Shown: positions 9,005 through 19,729, numbered from the stretch's first letter. The stretch: DNA of 64,000 nucleotides from Panacagrimonas sp965216805 (GCF_965216805.1 NZ_CBDCGN010000002.1:2542001-2606000); one strand, 5' to 3'. The notes: generated by a model not told the origin, from the letters alone. Made by a program: numbers and translations.

Positions 9005-9067
9005 GTCTGATCAGGAACCCGCGACATTCCGTATGCGTTCCTTGATTTGACACACAGGATTACGACC

Positions 9068-9187
9068 ATGCCTCGCATGCCCAGCGTGACCGCTACCCGC
9101 TTTACCACCGCCCCGCACAAGGCCGGCCGCCGGCCCGACACCCCTGCGCAGTGCAGCCGCGCGGAGTCAGTGGCCGCAGAATTCTGA
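9068..9187 (+). CDS. Possible 39-residue leader or remnant peptide
   Basis: ATG 9068 opens a 39-codon frame (MPRMPSVTATRFTTAPHKAG...) ending in TGA at 9185-9187, between the candidate promoter and the sigma factor. A weak AGGA precedes it. DGPF genes usually occupy this position in ECF42 loci, but this peptide lacks the fold, so it is either a chance frame or a remnant. Confidence 0.2.
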   Translation: MPRMPSVTATRFTTAPHKAGRRPDTPAQCSRAESVAAEF

Positions 9188-9231
9188 TCTGCCGCTGCCC
9201 ATCCGCCCCACAACCCGTCCAAGGCCCCGGG

Positions 9232-10527
9232 ATGAACACCGCCACCTCCACCGCCGATCTGCATCGCCGCATCGAAACCGTGTGGCGGATGGAATCGGCG
9301 CGCATCGTCGCGGTGCTGTCGCGCATGCTGCGCGACGTCGGACAGGCCGAGGAGATTGCCCAGGACGCGCTAGTCGCCGCCCTCGAGCAATGGCCGGCCG
9401 ACGGCGTTCCGGACAACCCGGGAGCATGGCTCATGACCACCGCCAAGCATCGCGCCGTGGATCTGTTGCGGCGACTGGCCCTGCACCACCGCAAGTCGCC
9501 CGCGCTGACCTTCGAAATAGAAACCCAGCTCGCCGACGCCCAGGCCGAGATCGACGCCGGCCTGGACGACCCTATCGGCGACGACCTGCTGCGCCTGATG
9601 TTCACCGCCTGTCATCCGGTGCTGTCCACCGAAGCGCGGCTGGCGCTGACCCTGCGCCTGCTCGGCGGCCTGAGCACCGAGGAAATCGCCCGCGCGTTCC
9701 TGGCCGCCGAATCCACCATCGCACAGCGCATCGTGCGCGCCAAGCGCACGCTGGCCGAAGCGCGGGTGCCGTTCGAATTGCCCGATGCCACCGAGCGCAA
9801 GGCGCGCCTGGGTTCGGTGCTCGATGTCCTCTACCTGATTTTCAATGAAGGCTACGCCGCCACCGCGGGCGACGACTGGCTGCGTCCCGCGCTGTGCGAA
9901 GAGGCCCTGCGCCTGGGCCGCACCCTCGCCGAACTGGCGCCTGGCGAATCCGAAGTCCATGGCCTGGTCGCGCTGATGGAACTGCAGGCCTCGCGCAACC
10001 GCGCCCGGGTGGACGCCCAGGGCGAGCCGATCCTGCTGCTGGAGCAGAACCGCGCGCGCTGGGATCGGCTGCTGATCCAGCGCGGCCTGAACGCGCTGGA
10101 ACGCGCCGAAAAGCTGGGTGGCGCGCTGGGGCCTTACGCCCTGCAAGCGGCCATAGCCGCCTGTCACGCCCGCGCCCGGACCGCAGAGGAAACACCCTGG
10201 AAACGCATCACCGCGCTGTACGACGCGCTGGCACAGGTGTCGCCCTCGCCGGTGGTGGAACTCAACGCCGCGGTGGCGGTGGGCATGGCCTTTGGCCCGC
10301 AGGCAGGCCTGGAGCTGGTGGATGCATTGATGGACGACCCGCGCCTGCGCAGTTATCACTTGTTGCCCAGCGTGCGCGGCGACCTGCTGTTCAAGCTCGG
10401 ACGCCTGGGCGAGGCGCGCACCGAATTCCTACGTGCGGCGGAACTGACGCAGAACCGACGCGAGCAGGCACTGCTGCATGCCCGTGCCGGCGCCTGTGAA
10501 AGCGCTGCCGATGCGTCGTCGCCATGA
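9232..10527 (+). CDS. ECF42-type RNA polymerase sigma factor (DUF6596, TPR-like C-terminal extension)
   Basis: 431 residues from ATG 9232, behind AAGGCCCCGGG. Residues about 10-75 form sigma region 2 (RMLRDVGQAEEIAQDALVAALEQWP, PGAWLMTTAKHRAVDLLRR). Residues about 130-180 form region 4 (LRLLGGLSTEEIARAFLAAESTIAQRIVRAKRTL). From about 185 onward is the DUF6596 segment (DVLYLIFNEGYAAT) and a helical TPR-like extension of about 200 residues. This long C-terminal extension and the adjacent DGPF/YCII gene define the ECF42 group. That group works without an anti-sigma factor; the extension itself is needed for activity. The inducing signal is unknown. Confidence 0.92.
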   Translation: MNTATSTADLHRRIETVWRMESARIVAVLSRMLRDVGQAEEIAQDALVAALEQWPADGVPDNPGAWLMTTAKHRAVDLLRRLALHHRKSPALTFEIETQLADAQAEIDAGLDDPIGDDLLRLMFTACHPVLSTEARLALTLRLLGGLSTEEIARAFLAAESTIAQRIVRAKRTLAEARVPFELPDATERKARLGSVLDVLYLIFNEGYAATAGDDWLRPALCEEALRLGRTLAELAPGESEVHGLVALMELQASRNRARVDAQGEPILLLEQNRARWDRLLIQRGLNALERAEKLGGALGPYALQAAIAACHARARTAEETPWKRITALYDALAQVSPSPVVELNAAVAVGMAFGPQAGLELVDALMDDPRLRSYHLLPSVRGDLLFKLGRLGEARTEFLRAAELTQNRREQALLHARAGACESAADASSP

Positions 10528-10604
10528 CCATGACCTGGCAGGTCATCGCGCAAGCGCGGCGCTGGCCTTAACCTTCAATCCTTGCTCTCACCGGAGTCCC
10601 CGAC

Positions 10605-11039
10605 ATGGCCCATATGCTGCTGATACTGGAAGAAAGCCAGATGCGGAGCAGTCGTCCCGCCGGCCTCGCCCAGGAACGCTACGAACAGATGATGGCCTAC
10701 GGCGACAGCCTCAAGGCCCGTGGCGTCTACGTGGCCAGCGATTCGCTCGGCAGCGACAGTCTTGGCGTGCGCATCAGCTCACGCGAAGGTCGGCGCAGCG
10801 TGGTCGACGGCCCGTTTGCCGAGGCGCGCGAAATCGTCGGCGGCTATTTCCTGCTGAATTGCGCCACCCGCGAAGAAGCCATTGCACTCGCCCACGAATG
10901 CCCGGCCTGCAACTGGGCGACGGTGGAAGTGCGCAACGTCAGTCCCTGCTACATGGATGCCGCCGCGGATGACGCGGCTCTGGGCGATGCTGCCACGACG
11001 GATGCGCCGGCAGACGTGGCGCGGGCAAACGCGGCCTGA
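10605..11039 (+). CDS. YCII-related DGPF protein, partner of the ECF42 sigma factor
   Basis: 144 residues. The ferredoxin-like YCII-related fold is shown by MLLILEESQM at the start, the eponymous DGPF at residues 68-71 (VVDGPFAEAREIVGGYFLL), and the closing ATREEAIALAHECPA helix. A 30-residue Ala/Asp-rich tail is extra. ATG 10605 is preceded by GGAGT. It lies 77 bp behind the sigma gene on the same strand. DGPF proteins are the conserved targets of ECF42 sigma factors, but their biochemical role is not established. Confidence 0.9.
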   Translation: MAHMLLILEESQMRSSRPAGLAQERYEQMMAYGDSLKARGVYVASDSLGSDSLGVRISSREGRRSVVDGPFAEAREIVGGYFLLNCATREEAIALAHECPACNWATVEVRNVSPCYMDAAADDAALGDAATTDAPADVARANAA

Positions 11040-11109
11040 AGGCACAGCACAAGCGTCGCGGTCACTGCCCCGTGGGCCGGATACGGGTGTCGGTCGCTAG
11101 AATGACCGG

Positions 11110-12441
11110 ATGGCGCTGAGTCGATACCGCTACTGCACCGATCACCCAAGGCTGCTCGATACCCTCGCATCGCGCGATTTCCTGATCATCCAGGACATCG
11201 ACGGCGTGTGCATGGGCCTGGTGCGCGATCCGCTGACGCGCCGCCTGCCGGCCCGCTATGTCCAGGCGGCACGCCGGCTGGCGGACCGTTACTACGTGCT
11301 CACCAACGGTGAACACGTCGGTCGCCGCGGGCTCAATCTCATCGTTGAAACGGCGATGGGACACGGCGATCCGGACCGCGCCACAGACTCCTACCTGCCC
11401 GGCCTGGCCGCCGGTGGCGTGCAACTGCAGAACTGCCATGGCGAGGTGTCGCACCCCGGCGTCAGTGCGGCTGAACTCGACTTTCTGCGTGCAGTGCCGG
11501 ACAAAGCCGCCGCATTTCTGCATGACGTTCTGGCGGCCGCCCCGTTCCTGTTGTCCGCCAGTGAGATCGCCGCCCTGAGTGCGACGATGGTGCTCGACAA
11601 CCTGGCGTCGCCCAGCCTCAATCTCAATCCCTTCCACGCACGCTATGGCGACCAGCCGGCGCCGTACCGGCATCTTCAGGCGCAATGCGCGCAGTTCATG
11701 CTCACCCTGCAACAGCAGGCCGAGGCGGCGGGACTGGGCGATTCCTTCTTCGTGCATTACGCGCCCAACCTGGGGCGCGACGATAGCGATGACGAGCGCA
11801 TCAAGCTGGGTGCGGGGCGTGATGCCGGCACCACCGACTTCCAGTTCATGCTCAAGGGCGCGATCAAGGAAACCGGCGTGCTGGTGCTGCTCAATCACCA
11901 TTACTTCCGCCGTACGGGACGCTGGCCGTTGGGCGAGGAATTCAATGCGCGAGCGGCACCGCGCGACGCCGCCGCGCTGCTGCACCTGGCACGTGAACAC
12001 TTCGATCCGAAGTACATGCCCTGCCTGGTCGGGGTTGGCGACACCGTGACTTCGATTGCGCACGCGCATGCCGATGGCACGACCGAGATGCTGCGCGGGG
12101 GCAGCGACCGCGGCTTTCTGAGCCTGGTTCAGGAACTCGGCAGGGCCTTCGATACCGACAACGCCGTGCTCTATGTCGACAGCAGCCGCGGCGAAGTGCG
12201 GCGCCCCGGCCTGGACGCCGCCCACCTGCAGCGTTGTGCCGCGGACCCCGCCCTTGCGCCCTGGCCGGGACTGCAGCACATCAGCGATCCGCTGGACCCG
12301 CTGAGCCTGAACTTCGTGTTTCCCGGCGGCCACGAACAGTACGTGGATTTCTTCTGCACGCTGGCACAACGGGCCGCTCCGACCTCGCCCCGACCTCGTA
12401 GTAGCGCCGTAGCCCGAGCAAAACCCGGGTTCGGCACCTGA
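11110..12441 (+). CDS. stpA: Glucosylglycerol-3-phosphate phosphatase homologue (StpA-like)
   Basis: 443 residues. The HAD-type first motif QDIDGVCMGLVRDPLTR (D29, D31), YVLTNGEHVGRRG, YLPGLAAGGVQLQNCHGEVSHPGVS and VGVGDTVTSIAH match the salt-tolerance phosphatase family. That family, best known from cyanobacteria, removes phosphate from glucosylglycerol phosphate to make the osmolyte glucosylglycerol. The partner synthase GgpS is not next to it. The last 15 or so residues (after about PTSPRP) are encoded by a dispersed palindromic repeat at 12400-12477 and are probably not part of the original protein. The start has only a weak ribosome-binding site. Activity is inferred from family resemblance. 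Confidence 0.75.
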   Translation: MALSRYRYCTDHPRLLDTLASRDFLIIQDIDGVCMGLVRDPLTRRLPARYVQAARRLADRYYVLTNGEHVGRRGLNLIVETAMGHGDPDRATDSYLPGLAAGGVQLQNCHGEVSHPGVSAAELDFLRAVPDKAAAFLHDVLAAAPFLLSASEIAALSATMVLDNLASPSLNLNPFHARYGDQPAPYRHLQAQCAQFMLTLQQQAEAAGLGDSFFVHYAPNLGRDDSDDERIKLGAGRDAGTTDFQFMLKGAIKETGVLVLLNHHYFRRTGRWPLGEEFNARAAPRDAAALLHLAREHFDPKYMPCLVGVGDTVTSIAHAHADGTTEMLRGGSDRGFLSLVQELGRAFDTDNAVLYVDSSRGEVRRPGLDAAHLQRCAADPALAPWPGLQHISDPLDPLSLNFVFPGGHEQYVDFFCTLAQRAAPTSPRPRSSAVARAKPGFGT

Positions 12442-12477
12442 TCAAAGCGCCCCGGCCCCGGGTTGCACCCGAGCTAC
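12409..12477. repeat. GTAGCCCGGG-type palindromic repeat, copy 1
   Basis: Imperfect inverted repeat: GTAGCCCGAGC...ACCCGGG (12409-12429) against CCCGGGT...CCCGAGCTAC (12457-12477). It is the same family as 40788-40854. It overlaps the end of the stpA-like gene and supplies its stop. Confidence 0.7.
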
Positions 12478-12673
12478 TCGCTGGAGATCGGCGTTCGCCG
12501 GCATGACGTTTCCGAATCTGGGAATCGCATTGCTGGGGCGATCACCTAGCAATCTCCCCACGGCGGAATCCCGGTTGGTACGTGCGAACATCGGCTGCGG
12601 TCATTTGCGCGCAGAAGGCCGCCCGCCATGACGGGTGCCAGCGCGCCGAACATCAAACTGTGCTGGAGGAACC

Positions 12674-14332
<1,659 letters not shown>

Positions 14333-14374
14333 ATCGCTTCGCGAAACCAGCGGCGGACCGCACGGCGGGTTGAA

Positions 14375-15538
14375 CTACGCCGCCTGACGCGCCGCCGGTT
14401 CCGGTGCGCTCGCCGCCGCGGGCCAGCCGATGCAGGAGTCGTGCGCGCGAAAGTTGCGCAGCCACCAGGCCCAGTCTTCCGGCACCAGCGAGAACGGGTC
14501 CTCGTGTGCCAGTTCGCGCGCGGCCCACACCGGCCAGTGCGGGTTGGCCAGCGCCGGCCGTCCCAGCATCACCAGATCGATCAAGCCTTCGCGGATGACC
14601 TTGTCGGCCACCGCCGGCAGACCCAGGTTCCAGCTCGTCGCCACCGGAATGCCCACCTCGCGTTTCAGGCGGGTGGCGCGCTCGACCATGAAGGCAAGGT
14701 CGCCGAAAGGCACCGGGTTCATCTCGTCGGTGTTGAAGCCGATGCTCAGATCCGCCAGGTCCAGGCCGTGTTCTTTCATCATTGTCACGGCGGCGATGGA
14801 CTCGTCGAACTGCACGCCCTGGGGGTGCAGGTCGTCCGAGCCCAGGCGCATGGTCAGCGGCAGGCGCTCGGGCCAGACCTTGCGCACGGCGTCGAGCGTT
14901 TCCAGGTGAAAGCGCACCCGGTTCTGCAGGCTGCCGCCGTACTGATCGTTGCGCTGATTGGCCAGCGGTGAAAAGAAACTGGACCCCAGATAGCCGTGCG
15001 CGAAGTGCAGTTCCAGCCACTCGAAACCGGCCTCGAGCGCACGCCGCGCGGCGTCGGCAAAGGCGCCCTGGAGGGTCTTGATCTCGTCGATGCTCAGCGG
15101 ATGCACCGGATAGGTGCGATGCCCGCCATAGGGGATCGCCGAAGGTCCTACCACCGGCCAGCCCTCGGGGTGATCCGGTGGCAACTGCGCGCCGCCTTGC
15201 CAGGGCTTGAGCTCGCTGCCCTTGCGCCCGGTGTGGCCGAGCTGGATCGCGGGCACCGCGCCCAGGTCCTTGATCAGTGTGGTGACGCGGCGCAAGCCCT
15301 CGATTTGCGCATCGTCGTAGATGCCGCCGCAGCCCACGCTGGTGCGGCCGTCGCGGGTGATCGCTAGCTGTTCGGGAAAGATCAGCCCGAAGCCGCCGGC
15401 CGCGCGCGAACCCAGCAGCATGATGTGGTAGTCGTTCATCAGGCCGTCGACCGACCGGTACATGGTCATCGGCGACATCGCGATGCGGTTGCGCAAGGTC
15501 ACGCCCTTGAGCGTGTAGGGACTGAACAGCTCCGGCAT
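14375..15538 (-). CDS. NADH:flavin oxidoreductase / Old Yellow Enzyme family (YqjM-like)
   Basis: 387 residues from ATG 15538 with GGAGCC eight bases upstream. FMN-binding TIM barrel: the start LFSPYTLKGVTLRNRIAMSPM, the His of QLGHTGRKGS, the HFAHGYLGSSFFSPLANQRNDQYGGSLQNR block and NPHWPVWAA near the end match the YqjM / xenobiotic-reductase-A branch. Such enzymes reduce activated C=C bonds of enones and nitro compounds with NAD(P)H. The redox-tuning cysteine of that branch (MSPMCMY) is Thr25 here (MSPMTMY). It is convergent with the monooxygenase gene and divergent from dbpA. A joint role with the monooxygenase on cyclic ketones is inference. Confidence 0.88.
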   Translation of the reverse strand: MPELFSPYTLKGVTLRNRIAMSPMTMYRSVDGLMNDYHIMLLGSRAAGGFGLIFPEQLAITRDGRTSVGCGGIYDDAQIEGLRRVTTLIKDLGAVPAIQLGHTGRKGSELKPWQGGAQLPPDHPEGWPVVGPSAIPYGGHRTYPVHPLSIDEIKTLQGAFADAARRALEAGFEWLELHFAHGYLGSSFFSPLANQRNDQYGGSLQNRVRFHLETLDAVRKVWPERLPLTMRLGSDDLHPQGVQFDESIAAVTMMKEHGLDLADLSIGFNTDEMNPVPFGDLAFMVERATRLKREVGIPVATSWNLGLPAVADKVIREGLIDLVMLGRPALANPHWPVWAARELAHEDPFSLVPEDWAWWLRNFRAHDSCIGWPAAASAPEPAARQAA

Positions 15539-15678
15539 GAGATCGGCTCCATGGAACAAGGTGCGCTGCAATTCGCAGCAACCGCCGTGCCGACGGCATG
15601 ATTTCCGGCACGGGATCGGGTCTGGCCTCACAATTCGCGCCCCTTGCCGATCTGGCCTGGGGCCATCAAGGACATGCC

Positions 15679-17061
15679 GTGTCGACCCGACCCTTCACCG
15701 ATCTTGCGCTGAATCCCGCGCTGCTGCAGGCCCTGGCCTGGCTGAACTACACGCAGATGACGCCGATCCAGGCCTTGAGCCTGCCGCCGATGCTCGAGGG
15801 CCGCGACGTCATCGGCCATGCGCGCACCGGCAGCGGCAAGACCGCCGCCTATGGCTTGGCCCTGCTGTCGCGGCTGGACCCCGCGCTGCCCCGGACCCAG
15901 GCACTGGTGCTGTGCCCCACGCGCGAGTTGGCCGACCAGATCTCCAAGGAGATCCGTCGCCTCGCGCGCGGGCTGCCCAACATCAAGCTCACCGTGCTCA
16001 GCGGCGGCATCGCCCTGCGCCCGCAGCTCGCCTCGCTGGAGCACGACCCGCACATCGTGGTCGGCATGGCCGGTCGCATCCAGGAGCACCTGGAGCAAGG
16101 CACGCTCAAGCTGCAGGACTTGAAGGTGCTGGTGCTCGACGAGGCCGATCGCATGCTCGATGGCGACTTCGAAGCCGCCAGCCGCGCCATCGTCGAACAA
16201 GCCCCCGCCAGCCGCCAGACCCTGTTCTTCTCGGCAACGTTTCCGGATGCGGTGCGTGTGCTGAGCCGCCGTCTGCAGAAGGACCCGGTGGAAGCCAGCA
16301 CCGACACCGCGGCGGTGTCACCCGAAGTGCAGCAGACCTTCTACGAGATCGATCCGCTCAAGCGCCTCGACGCGCTGGCCCACCTGCTCAGCTCGCATCG
16401 CCCGGAGTCGGCGCTGGTGTTCTGCCACACCCGCAAGGATGCGCAGGAGGTGGAAGCCGATCTGGCCCGGCGCGGCTTTGCGGTGCTGGCGCTGCACGGC
16501 GACATCGAACAGCGCGAACGCGACGAAGTGCTGGTGCGCTTCGCCAACGGCAGCTATCGCGTGCTGGTGGCCACCGACGTCGCCGCCCGCGGGCTCGACA
16601 TCAAGAACCTTGCGGCGGTGATCAGCTACGAACTGCCGCTGGACCCCGATCTGCACGTCCATCGCGTGGGCCGCACCGGCCGCGCCGGACAAAGCGGCAT
16701 CGCCCTGCATCTGTTCAGCGCGCGCGAGCACAGCCGCGTGGCCGCCATCGAAGCCCGTCTGGGTATCGAGATCGCCGCGCAGAAACTGCCGCTATCGTCA
16801 CGCACCCAGGACCGGCCGGTCGCGGCGACCGTGGTGACCCTGTGCATCGACGGCGGCCGCAGCGACAAGCTGCGCCCCGGCGATCTGCTCGGCGCGCTCA
16901 CCGGCGACGCCGGCATCGCCAAGGACGCGGTGGGAAAGATCAATACCTTCGACACGCGCACCTACGTGGCCATCGACAAGTCCGTCGCCGCGCTGGCACT
17001 GAAGCGCCTGCGCGAAGGCAAGATCAAGGGCCGCAACTTTCGCGTGCGACCAATCGACTGA
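15679..17061 (+). CDS. dbpA: ATP-dependent RNA helicase DbpA (DEAD box)
   Basis: 460 residues from GTG 15679 behind AAGGAC; this matches the 457-residue E. coli DbpA, whereas the ATG at 15598 would add 27 unrelated residues. Motifs in order: TQMTPIQ (Q), ARTGSGKT (I), PTRELADQ (Ia), DEAD in VLVLDEADRMLD (II), FSAT (III), FCHTRKDAQEVEADL, TDVAARGLDIK (V) and HRVGRTGRAG (VI). The C-terminal RNA-binding domain contains the DbpA hallmark CIDGGRSDKLRPGDLLGALTGDAGI, which targets 23S rRNA hairpin 92 for large-subunit assembly. The usual TPGR of motif Ib reads MAGR. Confidence 0.95.
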   Translation: MSTRPFTDLALNPALLQALAWLNYTQMTPIQALSLPPMLEGRDVIGHARTGSGKTAAYGLALLSRLDPALPRTQALVLCPTRELADQISKEIRRLARGLPNIKLTVLSGGIALRPQLASLEHDPHIVVGMAGRIQEHLEQGTLKLQDLKVLVLDEADRMLDGDFEAASRAIVEQAPASRQTLFFSATFPDAVRVLSRRLQKDPVEASTDTAAVSPEVQQTFYEIDPLKRLDALAHLLSSHRPESALVFCHTRKDAQEVEADLARRGFAVLALHGDIEQRERDEVLVRFANGSYRVLVATDVAARGLDIKNLAAVISYELPLDPDLHVHRVGRTGRAGQSGIALHLFSAREHSRVAAIEARLGIEIAAQKLPLSSRTQDRPVAATVVTLCIDGGRSDKLRPGDLLGALTGDAGIAKDAVGKINTFDTRTYVAIDKSVAALALKRLREGKIKGRNFRVRPID

Positions 17062-17134
17062 GTGCCCGGCGACTCGTGCCGGCCAACCCCAGCTCAAATG
17101 TCATTAACCACGTAGAACCGGCGCGCAGTCTTTC

Positions 17135-19372
17135 CTACGGAACGTAGCTGGCGAGGCTCGCCGCCGGCTCCGGCACGCCGAAAGCCCAGGCCATTGGCGT
17201 GCTGAGCACATCGATGCGCTGAATCGGCGCGTCAGCGGGCACGTTGACCACGTAGGTTTTGAAGCTGTCACCGTCGTTGGGATTGCCTGAGTCCGGATTG
17301 AAGTCGCCGCGGGTGGGATGGGCGCCGCCCGGATAGTCGAAATTGCGGAAGGCGCCCTGCAGCAACACGTGCCGCACGGTGCCATTGGTGTAGCGCACCC
17401 GCAGGGTGTAATCGCAGCCGGAATTGGAACAGAACCAGCGCCCCTCGCCGGACCCGTTGTAGGGGGATCGGTAATGCCGGATCAGGCTTCGCTGCGCGGG
17501 GTCTTGCGGGTCGATGGTTCGCAGCAGGTTGCCGGTGAACGCGAGCGGCGGATAGATCTGGGTGGCGCCCGCAGTACCCGGCCGGCTGATGGTCAGCGCG
17601 ATGGCGTAGACCGGCACGTCGCGCGTGATCGGCAGACCGCCGTTGAATCCATATTGGGCATTGTTGGTGGTGGTGGGCGTCACGTTCACCCAGCGACGGT
17701 CGACCCCGTCCCAGCGCTTGTAGCCGCCCGGGAAACCCGCATCCCTGACCACATACCCGCCGTCGTACTCGTGCTCGCCGTCCTCATTGATGGTGGTCAG
17801 GCCCTCGAAGTGGCGCTGCATCACCGCCGTGCTGTAGTCGGAGAACGTCGCGAAGCGATAGCCATCGGCCTGATCGCCCGATCCGCTCTGCATGGGGTCC
17901 TGCTTCACGCAGCGATTCTGCGCATCGATGGCGCGCGGATTGCCGGCGTACTCGTCGCTCTGACAACCCGGAAATTCCCGCGCAGTAACCGGGATGAACG
18001 GCGCCAGGAACTCGCGCCGCGTCGCGTCATAACCCCAGGCGGAGCCATCCAGACTTCCCCACTCGTAGGGGTACTCGCCGTCGTCGAACGCCTCACCCAC
18101 ATGCGGCAGGCCCATGGCGTGCCCCTGCTCGTGGATGAAGATGCCGCGATAGGCGTCGTCACCGGTGCCGAAATCACCGCCCAGCGATCCCAGACCGCCC
18201 GCCGGGCTTCGGTACTGCCCCGCCGGGTTCTGCGCGATCAGCGGCGCGTAATACTGGTAGGCCTGCGCTGAGTCGCCGTTGGCTTTCATCATCTCGCCCA
18301 ACAGGCTGAGCACCGAGCCAAGCTGCGCAAAGCCCTGCGCGGCGGGCGCATCGGTGCTGGTGACGACCGCGGCCGGCGCCGTGCCGCTGGGCCGTATCAC
18401 CAGCGCCGGCCAGCTCACGCGCTGCGCAGGGTGGGTGTCCACCATCAGGGCCGCGACCGGCCATTTCTCGAACATCTCGTTGACGGTGGCAGCATCCGGC
18501 TTGGCGGTCTGTGCGAACGGTCGATCCCCGTCATCCGCGCCGAACAGGTAGAACGGCAGCACGCGCACGGTGACCGGCATGTCTGCGCTCACCGCCACAC
18601 TGCGAAAGGCGCTCGGCGCGTAGTTGCGCGCCGCAACTCGTAATTGCAGACCAGGCTGCAGCCACGCGCCCGGCAGCATCGCGCTGTAACGATTAGCGGC
18701 ATAAGCAGGGCCGCCGGCCTCGGTGGGCGGCAGGAAATTCGGCGCATCGAGTGCCAGCTCACCGAGCTTGCTGCCAGCCAGCCAGCCCTCGATCACCGGC
18801 TCAAGGACATCCGCCTGCGCAATGCCGGCCATCACCAGCGTCCGCCGCCGGCCGACGAAGCGCAGCGCCTCGTTGACAGGCTCGCCGTCGATGTTGGTCA
18901 TCGACCAGGACTTTCCGCTCTCGGGCAGCACATGCGTTTGCGCCAACTCCAGCACGCTCAAGCTCAGCGGCGTCAGTACCGTAGCGACCGGCGTCGCACT
19001 GACAGAATTCGAAGCCTCGCCGGTGCCCGCTGCGTTCACCGCACGCACGACGAAGGTATAGGTCGAGCCATTGACCAGGCCGGTCATCGTGGCCGCGGTC
19101 GCGGTGACGCCGGTGCGCACCGGTGTGGTCGACGGTGCCGCCGGAGGCAGGCCCTGGTAGATGGAATAGCTGGTCGCGCCCGAGACCGCGGTCCAGCTCA
19201 GTTGCACCTGCATGTCCCCAGCCGTCGCCGTCAACGAGGTGGGCGCTGCCGGCAGCGAGGCTCCGGTGCCCTCGGGCGCGCCCGGAGAATCACCCCCGCC
19301 CCCACCGCCTCCGCAAGCCGAAATAACTGCGCAGCAGATAGCCAGCCAGGCGGTATGGATGATGGATTTCAC
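17135..19372 (-). CDS. Fibronectin-III lipoprotein zinc metalloprotease, M66-like
   Basis: 745 residues from GTG 19372, which has GGGAGC at ideal spacing. The lipoprotein signal ends in ISAC (lipidated Cys20), followed by a glycine-rich linker. A fibronectin type III domain follows (about 38-125: PTSLTATAGDMQVQLSWTAV ... TYTFVVRAVNAAGTGEASNS). The catalytic domain contains HEQGHAMGLPH at 414-424, the HExxHxxGxxH zinc motif of the StcE/TagA-like M66 peptidases, with YEWGSLDGSAWGYD after it. A beta-rich C-terminal domain follows. A membrane-anchored protease facing the periplasm or surface is expected; M66 members cleave mucin-type glycoproteins, but the substrate here is unknown. It stands alone. 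Confidence 0.85.
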   Translation of the reverse strand: MKSIIHTAWLAICCAVISACGGGGGGGDSPGAPEGTGASLPAAPTSLTATAGDMQVQLSWTAVSGATSYSIYQGLPPAAPSTTPVRTGVTATAATMTGLVNGSTYTFVVRAVNAAGTGEASNSVSATPVATVLTPLSLSVLELAQTHVLPESGKSWSMTNIDGEPVNEALRFVGRRRTLVMAGIAQADVLEPVIEGWLAGSKLGELALDAPNFLPPTEAGGPAYAANRYSAMLPGAWLQPGLQLRVAARNYAPSAFRSVAVSADMPVTVRVLPFYLFGADDGDRPFAQTAKPDAATVNEMFEKWPVAALMVDTHPAQRVSWPALVIRPSGTAPAAVVTSTDAPAAQGFAQLGSVLSLLGEMMKANGDSAQAYQYYAPLIAQNPAGQYRSPAGGLGSLGGDFGTGDDAYRGIFIHEQGHAMGLPHVGEAFDDGEYPYEWGSLDGSAWGYDATRREFLAPFIPVTAREFPGCQSDEYAGNPRAIDAQNRCVKQDPMQSGSGDQADGYRFATFSDYSTAVMQRHFEGLTTINEDGEHEYDGGYVVRDAGFPGGYKRWDGVDRRWVNVTPTTTNNAQYGFNGGLPITRDVPVYAIALTISRPGTAGATQIYPPLAFTGNLLRTIDPQDPAQRSLIRHYRSPYNGSGEGRWFCSNSGCDYTLRVRYTNGTVRHVLLQGAFRNFDYPGGAHPTRGDFNPDSGNPNDGDSFKTYVVNVPADAPIQRIDVLSTPMAWAFGVPEPAASLASYVP

Positions 19373-19729
19373 GAGTGCTCCCGAGCGCAAGGTCATGCGG
19401 ATGCCGCACTTGAAACCAACTCGGGGATCGAGGACGGGCTACGCCCGGCAAGCGGTCGCCATGGGCGAGCGAGCGGAGCCAATGGAAGTAACGGCGGTAA
19501 TTGCTACCGCCGGTTCGGGCAGTCCCGCATCCGAGCCGCGCCGGAGGTGCATTCACCCAGAACATTCGCTGGGCTGGGAAACGACCTGCCCATTGCGGAC
19601 TGATCTCCCCAGGCCGACGGCAAGTAACCTTCTGCAGATTCTCGCCTGATGCCGGTGGTGAATGCTGAACCGCGCGCCAACGAACCCTCATCGGTTCGGC
19701 GCTGAGCTGCCCAAAGCGAACTGTACGGC
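19373..19729. other. Intergenic region, no gene seen
   Basis: 357 bp between the protease start and the stop of the broken RND gene, both on the minus strand. No RNA fold, terminator with T-run or conserved frame was recognised. It presumably holds the protease promoter. Confidence 0.4.

Noticed and set aside
12635..12673. Upstream ATG for the Baeyer-Villiger monooxygenase
   Set aside because: The ATG at 12674 has a GGAGGA site at ideal spacing; the extra residues do not fit the family start.
15598..15678. N-terminal extension of DbpA from ATG 15598
   Set aside because: The extra 27 residues match nothing, and GTG 15679 with AAGGAC gives the normal DbpA length.
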